NCBI GenBank assembly: GCA_003987775.1
Contig: RXJD01000006.1
Location: 1-64,000 of the forward strand
Origin: Mycobacterium sp.
GTDB lineage: Bacteria > Actinomycetota > Actinomycetes > Mycobacteriales > Mycobacteriaceae
Reading direction: 5' to 3'
Length of the DNA stretch: 64,000 bases
Of this stretch, positions 46,435 through 55,352 are shown piece after piece. Position 1 is the first letter of the stretch; every line of letters starts with the position of its first letter. A program made the position numbers and the translations under genes. The notes beneath the pieces are model-generated. The model was not told the origin of the DNA. It saw only the letters and a list, made by a program, of their open reading frames with translations, and searched no databases.

Positions 46435-46441
46435 TAACACT

Positions 46442-47770
46442 GTGCCAGTACGATACACCATTTCCGGGACGGGTGCCGAGTCGATCGCCGCCAGCATCGA
46501 AGAGGGCATCTCAGAGGGCGCCCTCGCGCCCGGTGATGCGCTGCCGTCGATCCGGGAAGTGGCCGCCGAACTCGGGGTGAACGCCAACACCGTTGCCGCC
46601 GCATACCGGCTGCTGCGTGACCGCGGGGCCGTCGAGACCGCGGGCCGCCGTGGAACCCGGGTGCGCAACCGGCCGGCGACCACGCCGCGGTCGCTGCTGG
46701 GGCTCGCGGTTCCCGACGGCGCACGCGACCTGTCGACCGGCAACCCGGACCCGGCGCTGCTGCCCATCGCCACCGCCAGGCTGGATCCGGCGAAGCAGGA
46801 GCGGCCGTTGTTGTACGGGCAGTCCGCGATGTCGGCCGAACTGGTCGATCGCGCCCGTGCGGATCTGGGCGGCGACGGGGTGCCGGCCGAGCATCTCGCG
46901 GTGACCAGTGGAGCACTCGACGGCATCGAGCGGGTGCTCAGTGCTCATCTGCGACCCGGCGACCGGGTGGCGGTGGAGGATCCGGGTTGGGCTAATATGC
47001 TTGATCTCGTTGCAGCACTTGGTCTTTCGCCGGAACCTGTCCGAGTCGACGACGACGGGCCGGTGGTGCTCAGCATGGCGCGGGCGCTGCGCCGCGGCGT
47101 GAAGGCCGTCATCGTCACCACCCGCGCGCAGAACCCGACCGGCGCGGCCTTGTCGAAGGAGCGTGCCAAGGCGCTGCGCAGTCTGCTGGCCGCGAAGACC
47201 AGCGACGTGCTGGTCATCGAAGACGACCACTGCGCCAAGATCTCCGGCGTGCCGCTGCACGCCCTGGCCGGATGCACGCGCCGCTGGGCATTTGTCCGCT
47301 CGGTGTCCAAGGCATACGGTCCCGACCTGCGCCTGGCCGTGCTGGCCGGAGACCGGCGCACCATCGAGCGAGTGCACGGACGTCTGCGGCTGGGCCCGGG
47401 ATGGGTGAGTCGGCTGCTGCAGGATCTCGCGGTTCGCATGTGGTCGGACGACGAGGCGACGACGCTGGTGCACGCTGCGCGGAAACAATACGCCGGCAAC
47501 CGCACCGCGCTGTGTGAAGCACTGGCGGAGCGGGACGTTGCCGCTCACGGCCGATCCGGCCTCAACGTGTGGATTCCGGTGCCCGACGAGACGGTCGCCA
47601 TCACCAGGCTGCTCAACGCGGGCTGGGCGGCGGCGCCGGGGACACGGTTCCGGATGGACACGCCGCCGGGCATGCGCATCACGATCGCCGACTTGACGGA
47701 CGAGGAGATCGAACCGCTGGCGGATGCCATCGCGGAAGCCGTTCACGGCACCGGACCGGCGAGCGTGTGA
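46442..47770 (+). CDS. MocR-type GntR/aminotransferase-fold transcriptional regulator
   Basis: A 442-residue MocR protein. Residues ~1-75 form a GntR winged helix (LPSIREVAAELGVNANTVAAAYRLLRDRGAVET). Residues ~95-440 form a fold-type I aminotransferase domain with AQNPTGAAL, EDDHC (PLP-ring aspartate) and the Schiff-base lysine in RSVSKAYGPDLR near residue 288. MocR proteins such as PdxR sense PLP or its derivatives. The start is GTG 46442 with no ribosome site, apparently leaderless. It probably controls the divergent PNPOx-like gene 40 bp away and itself. Confidence 0.9.
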   Translation: MPVRYTISGTGAESIAASIEEGISEGALAPGDALPSIREVAAELGVNANTVAAAYRLLRDRGAVETAGRRGTRVRNRPATTPRSLLGLAVPDGARDLSTGNPDPALLPIATARLDPAKQERPLLYGQSAMSAELVDRARADLGGDGVPAEHLAVTSGALDGIERVLSAHLRPGDRVAVEDPGWANMLDLVAALGLSPEPVRVDDDGPVVLSMARALRRGVKAVIVTTRAQNPTGAALSKERAKALRSLLAAKTSDVLVIEDDHCAKISGVPLHALAGCTRRWAFVRSVSKAYGPDLRLAVLAGDRRTIERVHGRLRLGPGWVSRLLQDLAVRMWSDDEATTLVHAARKQYAGNRTALCEALAERDVAAHGRSGLNVWIPVPDETVAITRLLNAGWAAAPGTRFRMDTPPGMRITIADLTDEEIEPLADAIAEAVHGTGPASV

Positions 47771-47771
47771 G

Positions 47772-48077
47772 TTAGCTGCTGGTGAGCAGCCAGATGAAGA
47801 CGAAGGTGTAGACGGCGAAGTGGATGACCGACAGCGCCAGGCCGGCGATCGCCACCGCGCGACTGGGGGCGTTGGCCTTGTCGGCCTGGTGCAGCGCGTG
47901 TACTCCGAACGGGATCGTGACCAGCCAGCAGGGGATGAAGAGAAACACGTACTGCAGGACGCCCAGGACGAGGCTCATCACGGCGAGGCCGCTGATCCGG
48001 GTGACGGCAGCGCGCTTGACGGTGGGGACCTTGACGGCGGGGGCGGGGGCTACCAGCTGGGGGGCGATCGTCGTCAT
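47772..48077 (-). CDS. Small DUF4190-type membrane protein
   Basis: A 101-residue protein with a ~28-residue cytoplasmic N-terminus and two hydrophobic segments: SGLAVMSLVLGVLQYVFLFI (~29-52) and AGLALSVIHFAVYTFVFIWL (~78-97). They are separated by a short loop with a small basic/acidic turn (HALHQADKANAPSRAVAIA). This is the two-helix layout of DUF4190 proteins. No enzymatic role is expected. It is convergent with mocR; the stops are 1 bp apart. Confidence 0.75.
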   Translation of the reverse strand: MTTIAPQLVAPAPAVKVPTVKRAAVTRISGLAVMSLVLGVLQYVFLFIPCWLVTIPFGVHALHQADKANAPSRAVAIAGLALSVIHFAVYTFVFIWLLTSS

Positions 48078-48140
48078 GGGAGATAGCGTCGCCCACGGCG
48101 CTTGAAGGATTCTTGGAGCCTGCTGATGCCGGCTGAGGCC

Positions 48141-48196
48141 GAGCAGACGCGAAATCGCGGTGGAGCTGACGCTCCACCGCGATTTCGCGTCTGCTC
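48141..48196. terminator. Perfect 25-bp inverted repeat (hairpin) upstream of yaaA
   Basis: Arms at 48141-48165 and 48172-48196 (GAGCAGACGCGAAATCGCGG plus GTGGAG-type continuation and its exact complement) surround a 6-nt loop. The GAGCAGACGC core recurs in mycobacterial intergenic terminators. It sits between the divergent DUF4190 and yaaA genes rather than between convergent ends, so its role may be other than termination. Confidence 0.75.
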
Positions 48197-48236
48197 GCGG
48201 GGAGGGCGTGGCGGGCGCCGACTATCGTCTGCACCC

Positions 48237-49034
48237 GTGATCGTGCTGCTGCCCCCGTCGGAGACCAAGCGAGCGGGGGGCGACGGCCCACCCCTGCACA
48301 TCGACAGCCTGGGTCACCCGGCGCTGAATCCATTACGGTCGGCGCTGGTGGCGGAGCTCGTCGAGCTGGCGGCGGACCCGGCGGCGAGTAGGGCGGCGCT
48401 TGGCGTCTCGCCGTCGCAGCTCGCCGAGATCGAGCGCAACGCAGCCCTGCGCGTGGCGCCGACGCTGCCGGCCATCCGCCGCTACACCGGGGTCCTCTAC
48501 GACGCGCTGGACATCGATTCGCTGCGCGGCGCCGAGGCGAAGCGCGCGGGTGCCCGCTTGTTCATCGCGTCGGCATTGTTCGGGCTGCTTGCCGCCGACG
48601 ATCAGGTGCCCGCCTATCGGCTCTCGGCGACGTCGAAACTGCCGGGCAAGCCCACTTTGGCCACCCGGTGGCGCCCGGTGCTGGAGCCGCTGCTTCGCGA
48701 GTTGGCCGCCGAGCACCTGATCGTCGATCTCCGTTCGGGGTCCTACGTTGCGCTGGGCAGGGCGCCTGAGGCCGTCGGGGTGAACGTGCTGGCCGAGTAT
48801 CCCGATGGGCGGCGGGCGGTGGTGACCCATTTCAACAAGGCGCACAAAGGACGGCTGGCCCGTGTTCTGGCCGCGACCAGGGCCGAGCCCGACGACGCGG
48901 CGGCCGTCGCGGCCGTCGCCCGCAGAGCCGGCCTGCGGGTGGAGCGCAGCGGGAACGAGCTGACCGTCGTCGTTCCCGCGGGGCCGGGTCAGCCAGCGAG
49001 CAGTCGCAAAATCACCCAAATCAGACCCGATTAG
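48237..49034 (+). CDS. yaaA: YaaA family (peroxide stress) protein
   Basis: A 265-residue protein of the YaaA/DUF328 family, which in E. coli limits iron-driven damage during peroxide stress. The opening VIVLLPPSETKRAGG is the family signature, and LIVDLRSGSYVALGRAP, VTHFNKAHKGRLAR and the AAVARRAGLRVE tail are recognisable. The start is GTG 48237; the open frame before it is the hairpin repeat. The last ~10 codons (SSRKITQIRPD) are formed by the left arm of the downstream terminator, so the natural C-terminus may once have been different. Confidence 0.85.
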   Translation: MIVLLPPSETKRAGGDGPPLHIDSLGHPALNPLRSALVAELVELAADPAASRAALGVSPSQLAEIERNAALRVAPTLPAIRRYTGVLYDALDIDSLRGAEAKRAGARLFIASALFGLLAADDQVPAYRLSATSKLPGKPTLATRWRPVLEPLLRELAAEHLIVDLRSGSYVALGRAPEAVGVNVLAEYPDGRRAVVTHFNKAHKGRLARVLAATRAEPDDAAAVAAVARRAGLRVERSGNELTVVVPAGPGQPASSRKITQIRPD

Positions 49035-49055
49035 GGCGATTTTGCGACTGCTCGC
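48996..49055. terminator. 22-bp hairpin terminator overlapping the yaaA 3' end
   Basis: Arms 48996-49017 (GCGAGCAGTCGCAAAATCACCC minus its last two bases fits 20 nt) and 49034-49055 pair with one mismatch. The left arm lies inside the yaaA coding sequence and the stop codon falls in the loop. It is convergently placed between yaaA and treZ and resembles the 48141 hairpin in its GAGCAGxCGC core. Confidence 0.75.
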
Positions 49056-49103
49056 GCGGGGACGCTACCGCAGGGACTGCTCGCGCGGGGACGCTACCGC
49101 AGG
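49046..49103. repeat. Perfect 29-bp tandem duplication at the treZ 3' end
   Basis: The 29-bp unit starting GACTGCTCGCGCGGGGACGC occurs at 49046-49074 and 49075-49103 with no gap. The second copy holds the last codons and stop of treZ; the first copy overlaps the right arm of the yaaA terminator. Confidence 0.85.
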
Positions 49104-50821
49104 ATGGCTACGGAATGCCCGGGAACCCGGGTGGCGTCCTTGCCGATCTCGGGGGCGTCCCAGGCGAGCACCAGCTCACCGCTGACGGGTATGGATACCG
49201 CCTCCTCGCCGAGGTTGCACGCGACCGTCAGGCCGCCGCGCCGCAGCACGATCCAGCGCTGATCCTCGTCGTAGTCGACGACCAGATGGTCGAGCCACGG
49301 GTCGGCGAAGTCGGGCTCGTTGCGCCGCAGGTTGATCAGATCGCGGTAGAACGCCAGGAGCCGGGTGTGCGCTCCCGATGCGATTTCACCCCAGTTCAGC
49401 TTCGACCGCTCGAACGTCTGCGGATCCTGGGGGTCGGGGATCTCATCGGCGTCCCACCCGTGTTCGGCGAACTCCGCTTTGCGTCCCTTGCGGGTAGCCT
49501 CGGCCAGCTCCGGCTCAGGATGCGAGCTGAAGAACTGGAACGGCGTGGATGCTCCCCACTCCTCACCCATGAAAAGCATTGCGGTGTAAGGAGATGCCAG
49601 CACCAGAGCGGCTTTGACGGCCAATTGTCCCGGCGTCAGGTTCTGCGACGGGCGGTCTCCGAGGGCGCGGTTGCCGACCTGGTCGTGGGTACAGGTGTAG
49701 GCCAGCAGCCGGGTCGCCGGGATGCCGGTGTCCTCGGTGGTGTCCAGCGGGCGACCGTGGCGGCGCCGCCGGAACGACGAGTAGGTGCCGGCGTGGAAGA
49801 AACCGTGGCGCAGCGTCTGGGCCAGCGTGGCGAGAGACCCGAAGTCGCCGTAATAGCCCTGCCGTTCGCCGGATACCGCGGTGTGGATGGCGTGGTGGAT
49901 GTCGTCGGCCCACTGCGCGGTCAGGCCGTATCCGCCGTGTTCGCGTGCAGTGATCAGGCGCGGATCATTCAGGTCGCTCTCGGCGACCAGAGCCAGGGGG
50001 CGGCCCAACTGCCTTGACAGCCAGTCAGTTTCGGTGGCGAGCTCCTCGAGCAGGTGCACTGCGGTGAGGTCCACCAACGCGTGCACCGCGTCCAGCCGCA
50101 GACCGTCGGCGTGGAAGTCGCGCATCCACCGCAACGCACATCCGATGATGTACCGGCGCACCTCGTCGGAGTCGGCGTCGGCGATGTTGATGCCCTCGCC
50201 CCACGGATTGCTGGCCGACGACAGATATGGTGCGAACTTCGGCAGGTAGTTGCCCGACGGGCCGAGGTGGTTGAACACCGCGTCGATCAGCACGCCAAGG
50301 CCGCGGGCGTGACACGCGTCGACCAGTCTGACCAGGCCGTCGGGACCGCCATAGGGTTCGTGCACGCTGTACCACAGCACGCCGTCGTACCCCCAGCCGT
50401 GCGTACCGGCAAATGAGTTCACCGGCATCAGCTCGACGAAGTCGACGCCGAGATCGACCAGGTAGTCCAGCTTTTCGATGGCGGAGTCGAAGGTACCCGC
50501 GGGCGTGAAAGTGCCGACGTGCAGTTCATAGATCACCGCGCCTTCGACCGACCGACCCGACCAGTCACTGTCGGTCCAGGCCGCGTTCGACGGGTCCCAG
50601 AGCTGGGAACGTTCGTGCACCCCGTCGGGCTGGCGGGCCGAGCGCGGGTCCGGCAGCACCGTGTCGTCGTCGTCGAGCAGGAAGCCGTAGCGGGCGTCCG
50701 CCGGCGCGTCGACGTCGGTGTGCCACCAGCCGTCGTCGGAGCGGACCATGTCGTGCACCGTGCCGTCGACGTCCAATCGCACCAGCTCGGGTTTCGGTGC
50801 CCATACTTTGAATTCAGTCAT
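49094..50821 (-). CDS. treZ: Malto-oligosyltrehalose trehalohydrolase
   Basis: A 575-residue GH13 enzyme that releases trehalose from maltooligosyl-trehalose, the second step of the TreY-TreZ pathway. An N-terminal CBM48-like domain (EFKVWAPKPELVRLDV) precedes the barrel. Catalytic residues are the Asp in GLRLDAVHAL (~residue 245), the Glu in LVAESDLND (~275) and the Asp in CTHDQVGN (~370). ATG 50821 overlaps the treY stop by 8 nt. It is the last gene of treX-treY-treZ, corresponding to Rv1562c, and acts in the cytoplasm on glycogen-derived chains. Confidence 0.95.
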   Translation of the reverse strand: MTEFKVWAPKPELVRLDVDGTVHDMVRSDDGWWHTDVDAPADARYGFLLDDDDTVLPDPRSARQPDGVHERSQLWDPSNAAWTDSDWSGRSVEGAVIYELHVGTFTPAGTFDSAIEKLDYLVDLGVDFVELMPVNSFAGTHGWGYDGVLWYSVHEPYGGPDGLVRLVDACHARGLGVLIDAVFNHLGPSGNYLPKFAPYLSSASNPWGEGINIADADSDEVRRYIIGCALRWMRDFHADGLRLDAVHALVDLTAVHLLEELATETDWLSRQLGRPLALVAESDLNDPRLITAREHGGYGLTAQWADDIHHAIHTAVSGERQGYYGDFGSLATLAQTLRHGFFHAGTYSSFRRRRHGRPLDTTEDTGIPATRLLAYTCTHDQVGNRALGDRPSQNLTPGQLAVKAALVLASPYTAMLFMGEEWGASTPFQFFSSHPEPELAEATRKGRKAEFAEHGWDADEIPDPQDPQTFERSKLNWGEIASGAHTRLLAFYRDLINLRRNEPDFADPWLDHLVVDYDEDQRWIVLRRGGLTVACNLGEEAVSIPVSGELVLAWDAPEIGKDATRVPGHSVAILR

Positions 50822-53114
50822 CACGACGCTCCAGCAGCACCACGGGCAACTCACCGAACAATTGCGCGGCTGACGTCGGCCCGCTGGCCACCGCGCCCGT
50901 CAGTCGATCGGTCCACGACCCCTCCGGCAGCGGCACTACCGTGTCACCCCAACCGGTGTCGGCCAGCGCCACCGTCCAGCGGGTCACCGCCACCAGAATG
51001 CCCGGACCACGGCGGAACGCCACGACATGATCGCTGGCCTGACCCGCGGCGAGCACCGGCACGTAATCGCCGTTCAGGAAACAGTCCGGCCGCGACCGCC
51101 GCAGCCGCAGTGCGGTGGTGACCACGCGAATCTTGGGGTGCTGCAATTCTTTCAGTGCGTTGCGCCGCGTCGTGTAGTCGACCTCGCGGCGATTGTCCGG
51201 ATCGACCAGACTGTCATCCCACAGCTCGGTGCCCTGGTAAACATCCGGGATGCCGGGCACGGTCAGGGCCAACAGCTTCTGGCCCAGCGCGTCGCTGGCG
51301 GCATGCGGGTTGAGTTGCCCCACGAGTTTGGTCAGCTCGCCGGCCACCGGCCCGTCCAGCACGGTATCCAGCCAGCTGTGCACGGCGCCTTCGAAGTCGG
51401 AGTCCGGGTCATTCCACGACGTGTGCCAGGCGGCCTCTCGAATCGCCTTCTCGGCGTAGGCGTGCAGCCGCTCGCGCAGTTCGCCGGTGACTTCGCCGCT
51501 CACCGGCCAGACGCCGAAGATGTTCTGCCACAGGAACTGTCCGGTTGCGGGATCGGGGGAGGGGGCATGATTCTCCCAGCGCCCGACGAACTCGGCCCAC
51601 AGCGACGGCACCTGAGAGAGCACTCCGATCCGCGCCCGCACATCCTCGCCGCGTTTGGTGTCGTGCGTGGTCAGCGTCGTCATCGCGGCCGGCCACAGCC
51701 GTGCGCGGGTGGCCGAACTCTGGTGGAACTCGGCGGCTCCGACTCCGAACCGGTGCGGTTCACCGCCGACCTCGTTGAGCGACACCAACCGGGCGTCGCG
51801 GTAGAACAGGCAGTCTTCGACAGCCTTGGCCGTAACCGCGCCGCAGAGTTGCTGCAGGCGGGTGGCCGGCTCGCCGCCCCGGGCCAGTGCCGCCGCCAGC
51901 ACCGTCAGCGCGGGACCCAGATCCGGTTGCACTGCTTGGGTTTCCGCCAGGGCAGTGGGCAGGATCGCCGACAATGACTGGTAGTCGCACCGGTAGACGT
52001 CGATGTGGGTGAGCAGGGCGGCCACGGCGTCGGACAACCGCGGATCATCGGCACCTGCGCTCGCGACGATGCTGCGCCGCAACCTGGCCAGCTCACTGCC
52101 CAGGGTGTCGGTGGCGGCGCGGATCTTCAGTTGCGCCAACATATCCGGCATTGCACTGTAGTCCACGCCCGCGGACCCGACGAGTTCGGTGAGCGTGGTC
52201 TCGCCTGCCGGGTCGACGAAAAGCCCGCCGACCTCCCGCAGCACGTCATAGCCGGTGGTGCCGGCGACCGGCAGCGTGGGTTCCAGCGCCTCGTCGACGC
52301 CCAGGATCTTCTCGATGACGATCCAGGCGTCGGGTCCGACCGTCTCGCGCAGCCAGATCAAATAGCCTGCCGGATCTGCTAATCCGTCCGGATGGTCGAT
52401 GCGCACCCCGTCGACGAGCCGCTCGCTGAACCAGCGGGCAACTTCGGCGTGGCTGGCGTCGAAGACGCTGCGGTCCTCCTGACGTAGACCGGCCAGCGAG
52501 GTGATCGAAAAGAATCGGCGGTATCCGACCACCCCGTTGCGCCATCCCACCAGCCGGTAGTGCTGGCGCTCGTGCACCTCGGGGCCGGGGCCGTCGCCGG
52601 TGCCCGGGGCGATGGGAAGCGCCAGGTCACCCAGTCGCAGCAGGTCGCCATCCACCGTCAGATCGGCCGCATCATCGTCAGAACCCAACAGCGGCAACAC
52701 GATTCGGCCCGCATCATCTAAGGTCCAGTCGATATCGAAGTACCCGGCGTAGTTGGATTCGCGCCCGTGCCGCAGCACATCCCACCACCAGGCGTTCTGA
52801 TCCGGCTGGTCGATGCCCACATGGTTGGGCACAACGTCAATCACCAGGCCCATACCGCGCGCCTGCGCCGCTTCGGACAGCCGTGCCAGCCCTTCCGGGC
52901 CGCCGAGTTCGGGCGACACCGTGGTCGGATCCGTGACGTCGTAACCGTGCGACGAGCCCTCGGTCGCGGTCAGGATCGGGGACAGGTAGACGTGAGACAC
53001 CCCGAGCTCGTCGAGGTAATCCAGGAGCTTTTCAGCATCGCCGAGGGTGAACGCGAAGCCGCTGGACGCGCCGCGCAGCTGCAACCGATAGGTTGCCGAG
53101 ACCGGTAAAGGCAT
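50814..53114 (-). CDS. treY: Malto-oligosyltrehalose synthase
   Basis: A 766-residue GH13 enzyme that rearranges the reducing-end alpha-1,4 bond of maltooligosaccharides into the alpha,alpha-1,1 bond of trehalose. The N-terminus SATYRLQLRGASSGFAFTLGDAEKLLDYL is characteristic. The nucleophile is in GVRIDHPDGLADP (~residue 235), the acid Glu is in WIVIEKILG (~265), and TLTTHDTKRGEDVRAR carries the third carboxylate. ATG 53114 begins 3 bp after the treX stop. It matches Rv1563c in length. Confidence 0.96.
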   Translation of the reverse strand: MPLPVSATYRLQLRGASSGFAFTLGDAEKLLDYLDELGVSHVYLSPILTATEGSSHGYDVTDPTTVSPELGGPEGLARLSEAAQARGMGLVIDVVPNHVGIDQPDQNAWWWDVLRHGRESNYAGYFDIDWTLDDAGRIVLPLLGSDDDAADLTVDGDLLRLGDLALPIAPGTGDGPGPEVHERQHYRLVGWRNGVVGYRRFFSITSLAGLRQEDRSVFDASHAEVARWFSERLVDGVRIDHPDGLADPAGYLIWLRETVGPDAWIVIEKILGVDEALEPTLPVAGTTGYDVLREVGGLFVDPAGETTLTELVGSAGVDYSAMPDMLAQLKIRAATDTLGSELARLRRSIVASAGADDPRLSDAVAALLTHIDVYRCDYQSLSAILPTALAETQAVQPDLGPALTVLAAALARGGEPATRLQQLCGAVTAKAVEDCLFYRDARLVSLNEVGGEPHRFGVGAAEFHQSSATRARLWPAAMTTLTTHDTKRGEDVRARIGVLSQVPSLWAEFVGRWENHAPSPDPATGQFLWQNIFGVWPVSGEVTGELRERLHAYAEKAIREAAWHTSWNDPDSDFEGAVHSWLDTVLDGPVAGELTKLVGQLNPHAASDALGQKLLALTVPGIPDVYQGTELWDDSLVDPDNRREVDYTTRRNALKELQHPKIRVVTTALRLRRSRPDCFLNGDYVPVLAAGQASDHVVAFRRGPGILVAVTRWTVALADTGWGDTVVPLPEGSWTDRLTGAVASGPTSAAQLFGELPVVLLERRDD

Positions 53115-53117
53115 ACG

Positions 53118-55313
53118 TCACAACGTCTTACGTAAAATGAGCACGGAGCGTCCGGGCAGTGCGACCTCGTCGCCCTCGTCGACCACCCGTTCGGTCACTC
53201 CGGTCGGGCTGGTGGTGTCCAGCTCCACTGTCCACTGCTGTGCATAGTCGCCGTGCGGCATGACAAATGTGACTTCCTGGTCGTGGGCGTTGAAACACAG
53301 CAGGAACGAGTCATCGACGATCCGTTCGCCACGGCGGTTCGGTTCGGGCAGGGCCTGGCCGTTGAGGAACACCGCGATGCTCTTGCCGAAATCGTTGTCC
53401 CAGTCCTGCTCTGTCATCTCCTGCCCGGCAGGCGTCAGCCAGGAGATGTCGTGGACTTCCGACTCGCCACTGCGGATGGGCCGGCCCTTGAGGAAGCGGC
53501 GGCGGCGAAACACCGGATGCTTCTTGCGCAGGCGCGTCACCTTGCGCGCGAAGGTCAGCTGATCGGCGTTCTTCTCGACCAATGACCAATCCATCCAGGA
53601 CAACTCGGAGTCCTGGCAGTAGACATTGTTGTTGCCGACCTGGGTGCGCCCGATCTCGTCGCCGTGGGAGATCATCGGGGTGCCCTGACTGACCATCAAC
53701 GTCGCCCAGAAGTTGCGCATCTGTTGGCAACGCAGCGCGACAACGTCGGGATCGTCGGTAGGTCCTTCCACGCCGCAGTTCCAGGACCGGTTGTGGCTCT
53801 CACCGTCGCGGTTGTCTTCACCGTTGGCGGCATTGTGTTTTTCGTTGTAGGACACCAGATCCTGCAGGGTGAAACCGTCATGGGCGGTGACAAAGTTGAT
53901 GCTCGCGCCGGGCCGCCGGCCGGTCGCTTCGTAGAGGTCCGACGACCCGGTCAGCCGGGAAGCGAACTCGCCGAGGGTTGCGGGCTCGCCCCGCCAGTAG
54001 TCGCGCACAGTGTCGCGGTATTTCCCGTTCCACTCCGTCCACAAACCTGGGAAATTCCCGACCTGGTAACCACCTTCGCCGACGTCCCACGGTTCGGCGA
54101 TCAACTTGACCTGGCTGACCACCGGATCCTGCTGCACCAAGTCGAAAAACGCTGACAGCCGGTCGACGTCGTAGAACTCGCGGGCCAGGGTGGCGGCCAG
54201 GTCGAACCGGAAGCCGTCGACGTGCATTTCCAGCACCCAGTAGCGCAGCGAGTCCATGATGAGCTGCAGGGTGTGCGGGTGCCGCACGTTGAGGCTGTTG
54301 CCGGTGCCGGTGAAGTCCTTGTAGTGGCGAAGGTCACCGTCGACCAGGCGGTAGTAGGCGGCGTTGTCGATGCCGCGGAAGTTGATCGTCGGGCCTAAAT
54401 GGTTTCCCTCGGCGGTGTGGTTGTAGACGACGTCGAGGATCACCTCGATGCCGGCCTCGTGGAAAGTGCGCACCATCGACTTGAACTCGGCTACCGCACC
54501 ACCCGGTTTGCGCGTCGCCGCATATTGATAGTGCGGAGCCAGAAAGCCGAAGGTGTTGTACCCCCAGTAATTTCGCAAACCCAGGTCCAGCAGCCGGTGG
54601 TCGTGCATGAACTGGTGGACCGGCATCAGCTCGATGGCGGTGACATTGAGCGATTTGAGGTGGTCGATGATCGCCGGATGCGCCAGCCCGGCATACGTGC
54701 CGCGCAGTTCGTGCGGGATACCCGGATGAGTCTGGGTCATGCCCTTGACGTGCGCCTCGTAGATGATCGTTTCGTGATACGGCGTGCAGGGCGCCCGATC
54801 GGAGGCCCAGTCGAAGAACGGGTTGATCACGACGCTGGTCATGGTGTGGCCCAGCGAGTCGACCATCGGGGGAGTACCGGTTTCGGACGGGTCCTCGGCC
54901 GCCACCTCCAGGTCGTAGGAAAACAGCGCCTGAGTGAAATCGAAGTCGCCCACGAAGGATTTGCCGTACGGGTCGAGCAGCAGCTTGCTCGGATCGCAGC
55001 GGTGACCCGCCGCCGGATCGAACGGTCCGTGCACGCGAAACCCGTACCGCTGCCCAGGGGTAACGGTCGGCAGATAGCAGTGCCAGAGATAGCCGTCGAC
55101 TTCGTCGAGATTGATCCGGGTTTCGCTGCCGTCGCGCGCGATCAGGCACAGCTCGACCTTCTCGGCGACTTCGGAGAACAGCGAGAAGTTGGTGCCGGCG
55201 CCGTCATAAGTGGCTCCCAAGGGAAATGGCGCCCCGGGCCATACCGTCGCCAGTTCGGGTGAGGCGTCCGCGCCGTCATATGCACCCTGGTTCCCGCGCT
55301 CCGTCGACGACAT
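53118..55313 (-). CDS. treX: Glycogen debranching enzyme (TreX/GlgX)
   Basis: A 731-residue GH13 isoamylase-type enzyme that cuts alpha-1,6 branches in glycogen and supplies linear chains to TreY. A CBM48 domain opens [29 protein letters not shown]. Catalytic motifs are [10 protein letters not shown] (~300), [11 protein letters not shown] (nucleophile Asp, ~370), LIAEPWDVG (acid Glu, ~405) and [10 protein letters not shown] (~475). ATG 55313 is preferred to the GTG/TTG just upstream. It is first in the treX-treY-treZ operon and corresponds to Rv1564c. Confidence 0.95.
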   Translation of the reverse strand: MSSTERGNQGAYDGADASPELATVWPGAPFPLGATYDGAGTNFSLFSEVAEKVELCLIARDGSETRINLDEVDGYLWHCYLPTVTPGQRYGFRVHGPFDPAAGHRCDPSKLLLDPYGKSFVGDFDFTQALFSYDLEVAAEDPSETGTPPMVDSLGHTMTSVVINPFFDWASDRAPCTPYHETIIYEAHVKGMTQTHPGIPHELRGTYAGLAHPAIIDHLKSLNVTAIELMPVHQFMHDHRLLDLGLRNYWGYNTFGFLAPHYQYAATRKPGGAVAEFKSMVRTFHEAGIEVILDVVYNHTAEGNHLGPTINFRGIDNAAYYRLVDGDLRHYKDFTGTGNSLNVRHPHTLQLIMDSLRYWVLEMHVDGFRFDLAATLAREFYDVDRLSAFFDLVQQDPVVSQVKLIAEPWDVGEGGYQVGNFPGLWTEWNGKYRDTVRDYWRGEPATLGEFASRLTGSSDLYEATGRRPGASINFVTAHDGFTLQDLVSYNEKHNAANGEDNRDGESHNRSWNCGVEGPTDDPDVVALRCQQMRNFWATLMVSQGTPMISHGDEIGRTQVGNNNVYCQDSELSWMDWSLVEKNADQLTFARKVTRLRKKHPVFRRRRFLKGRPIRSGESEVHDISWLTPAGQEMTEQDWDNDFGKSIAVFLNGQALPEPNRRGERIVDDSFLLCFNAHDQEVTFVMPHGDYAQQWTVELDTTSPTGVTERVVDEGDEVALPGRSVLILRKTL

Positions 55314-55352
55314 CACCAAACCTTATCCGTGTCGGCTGCCCTTGGTCGCGTG

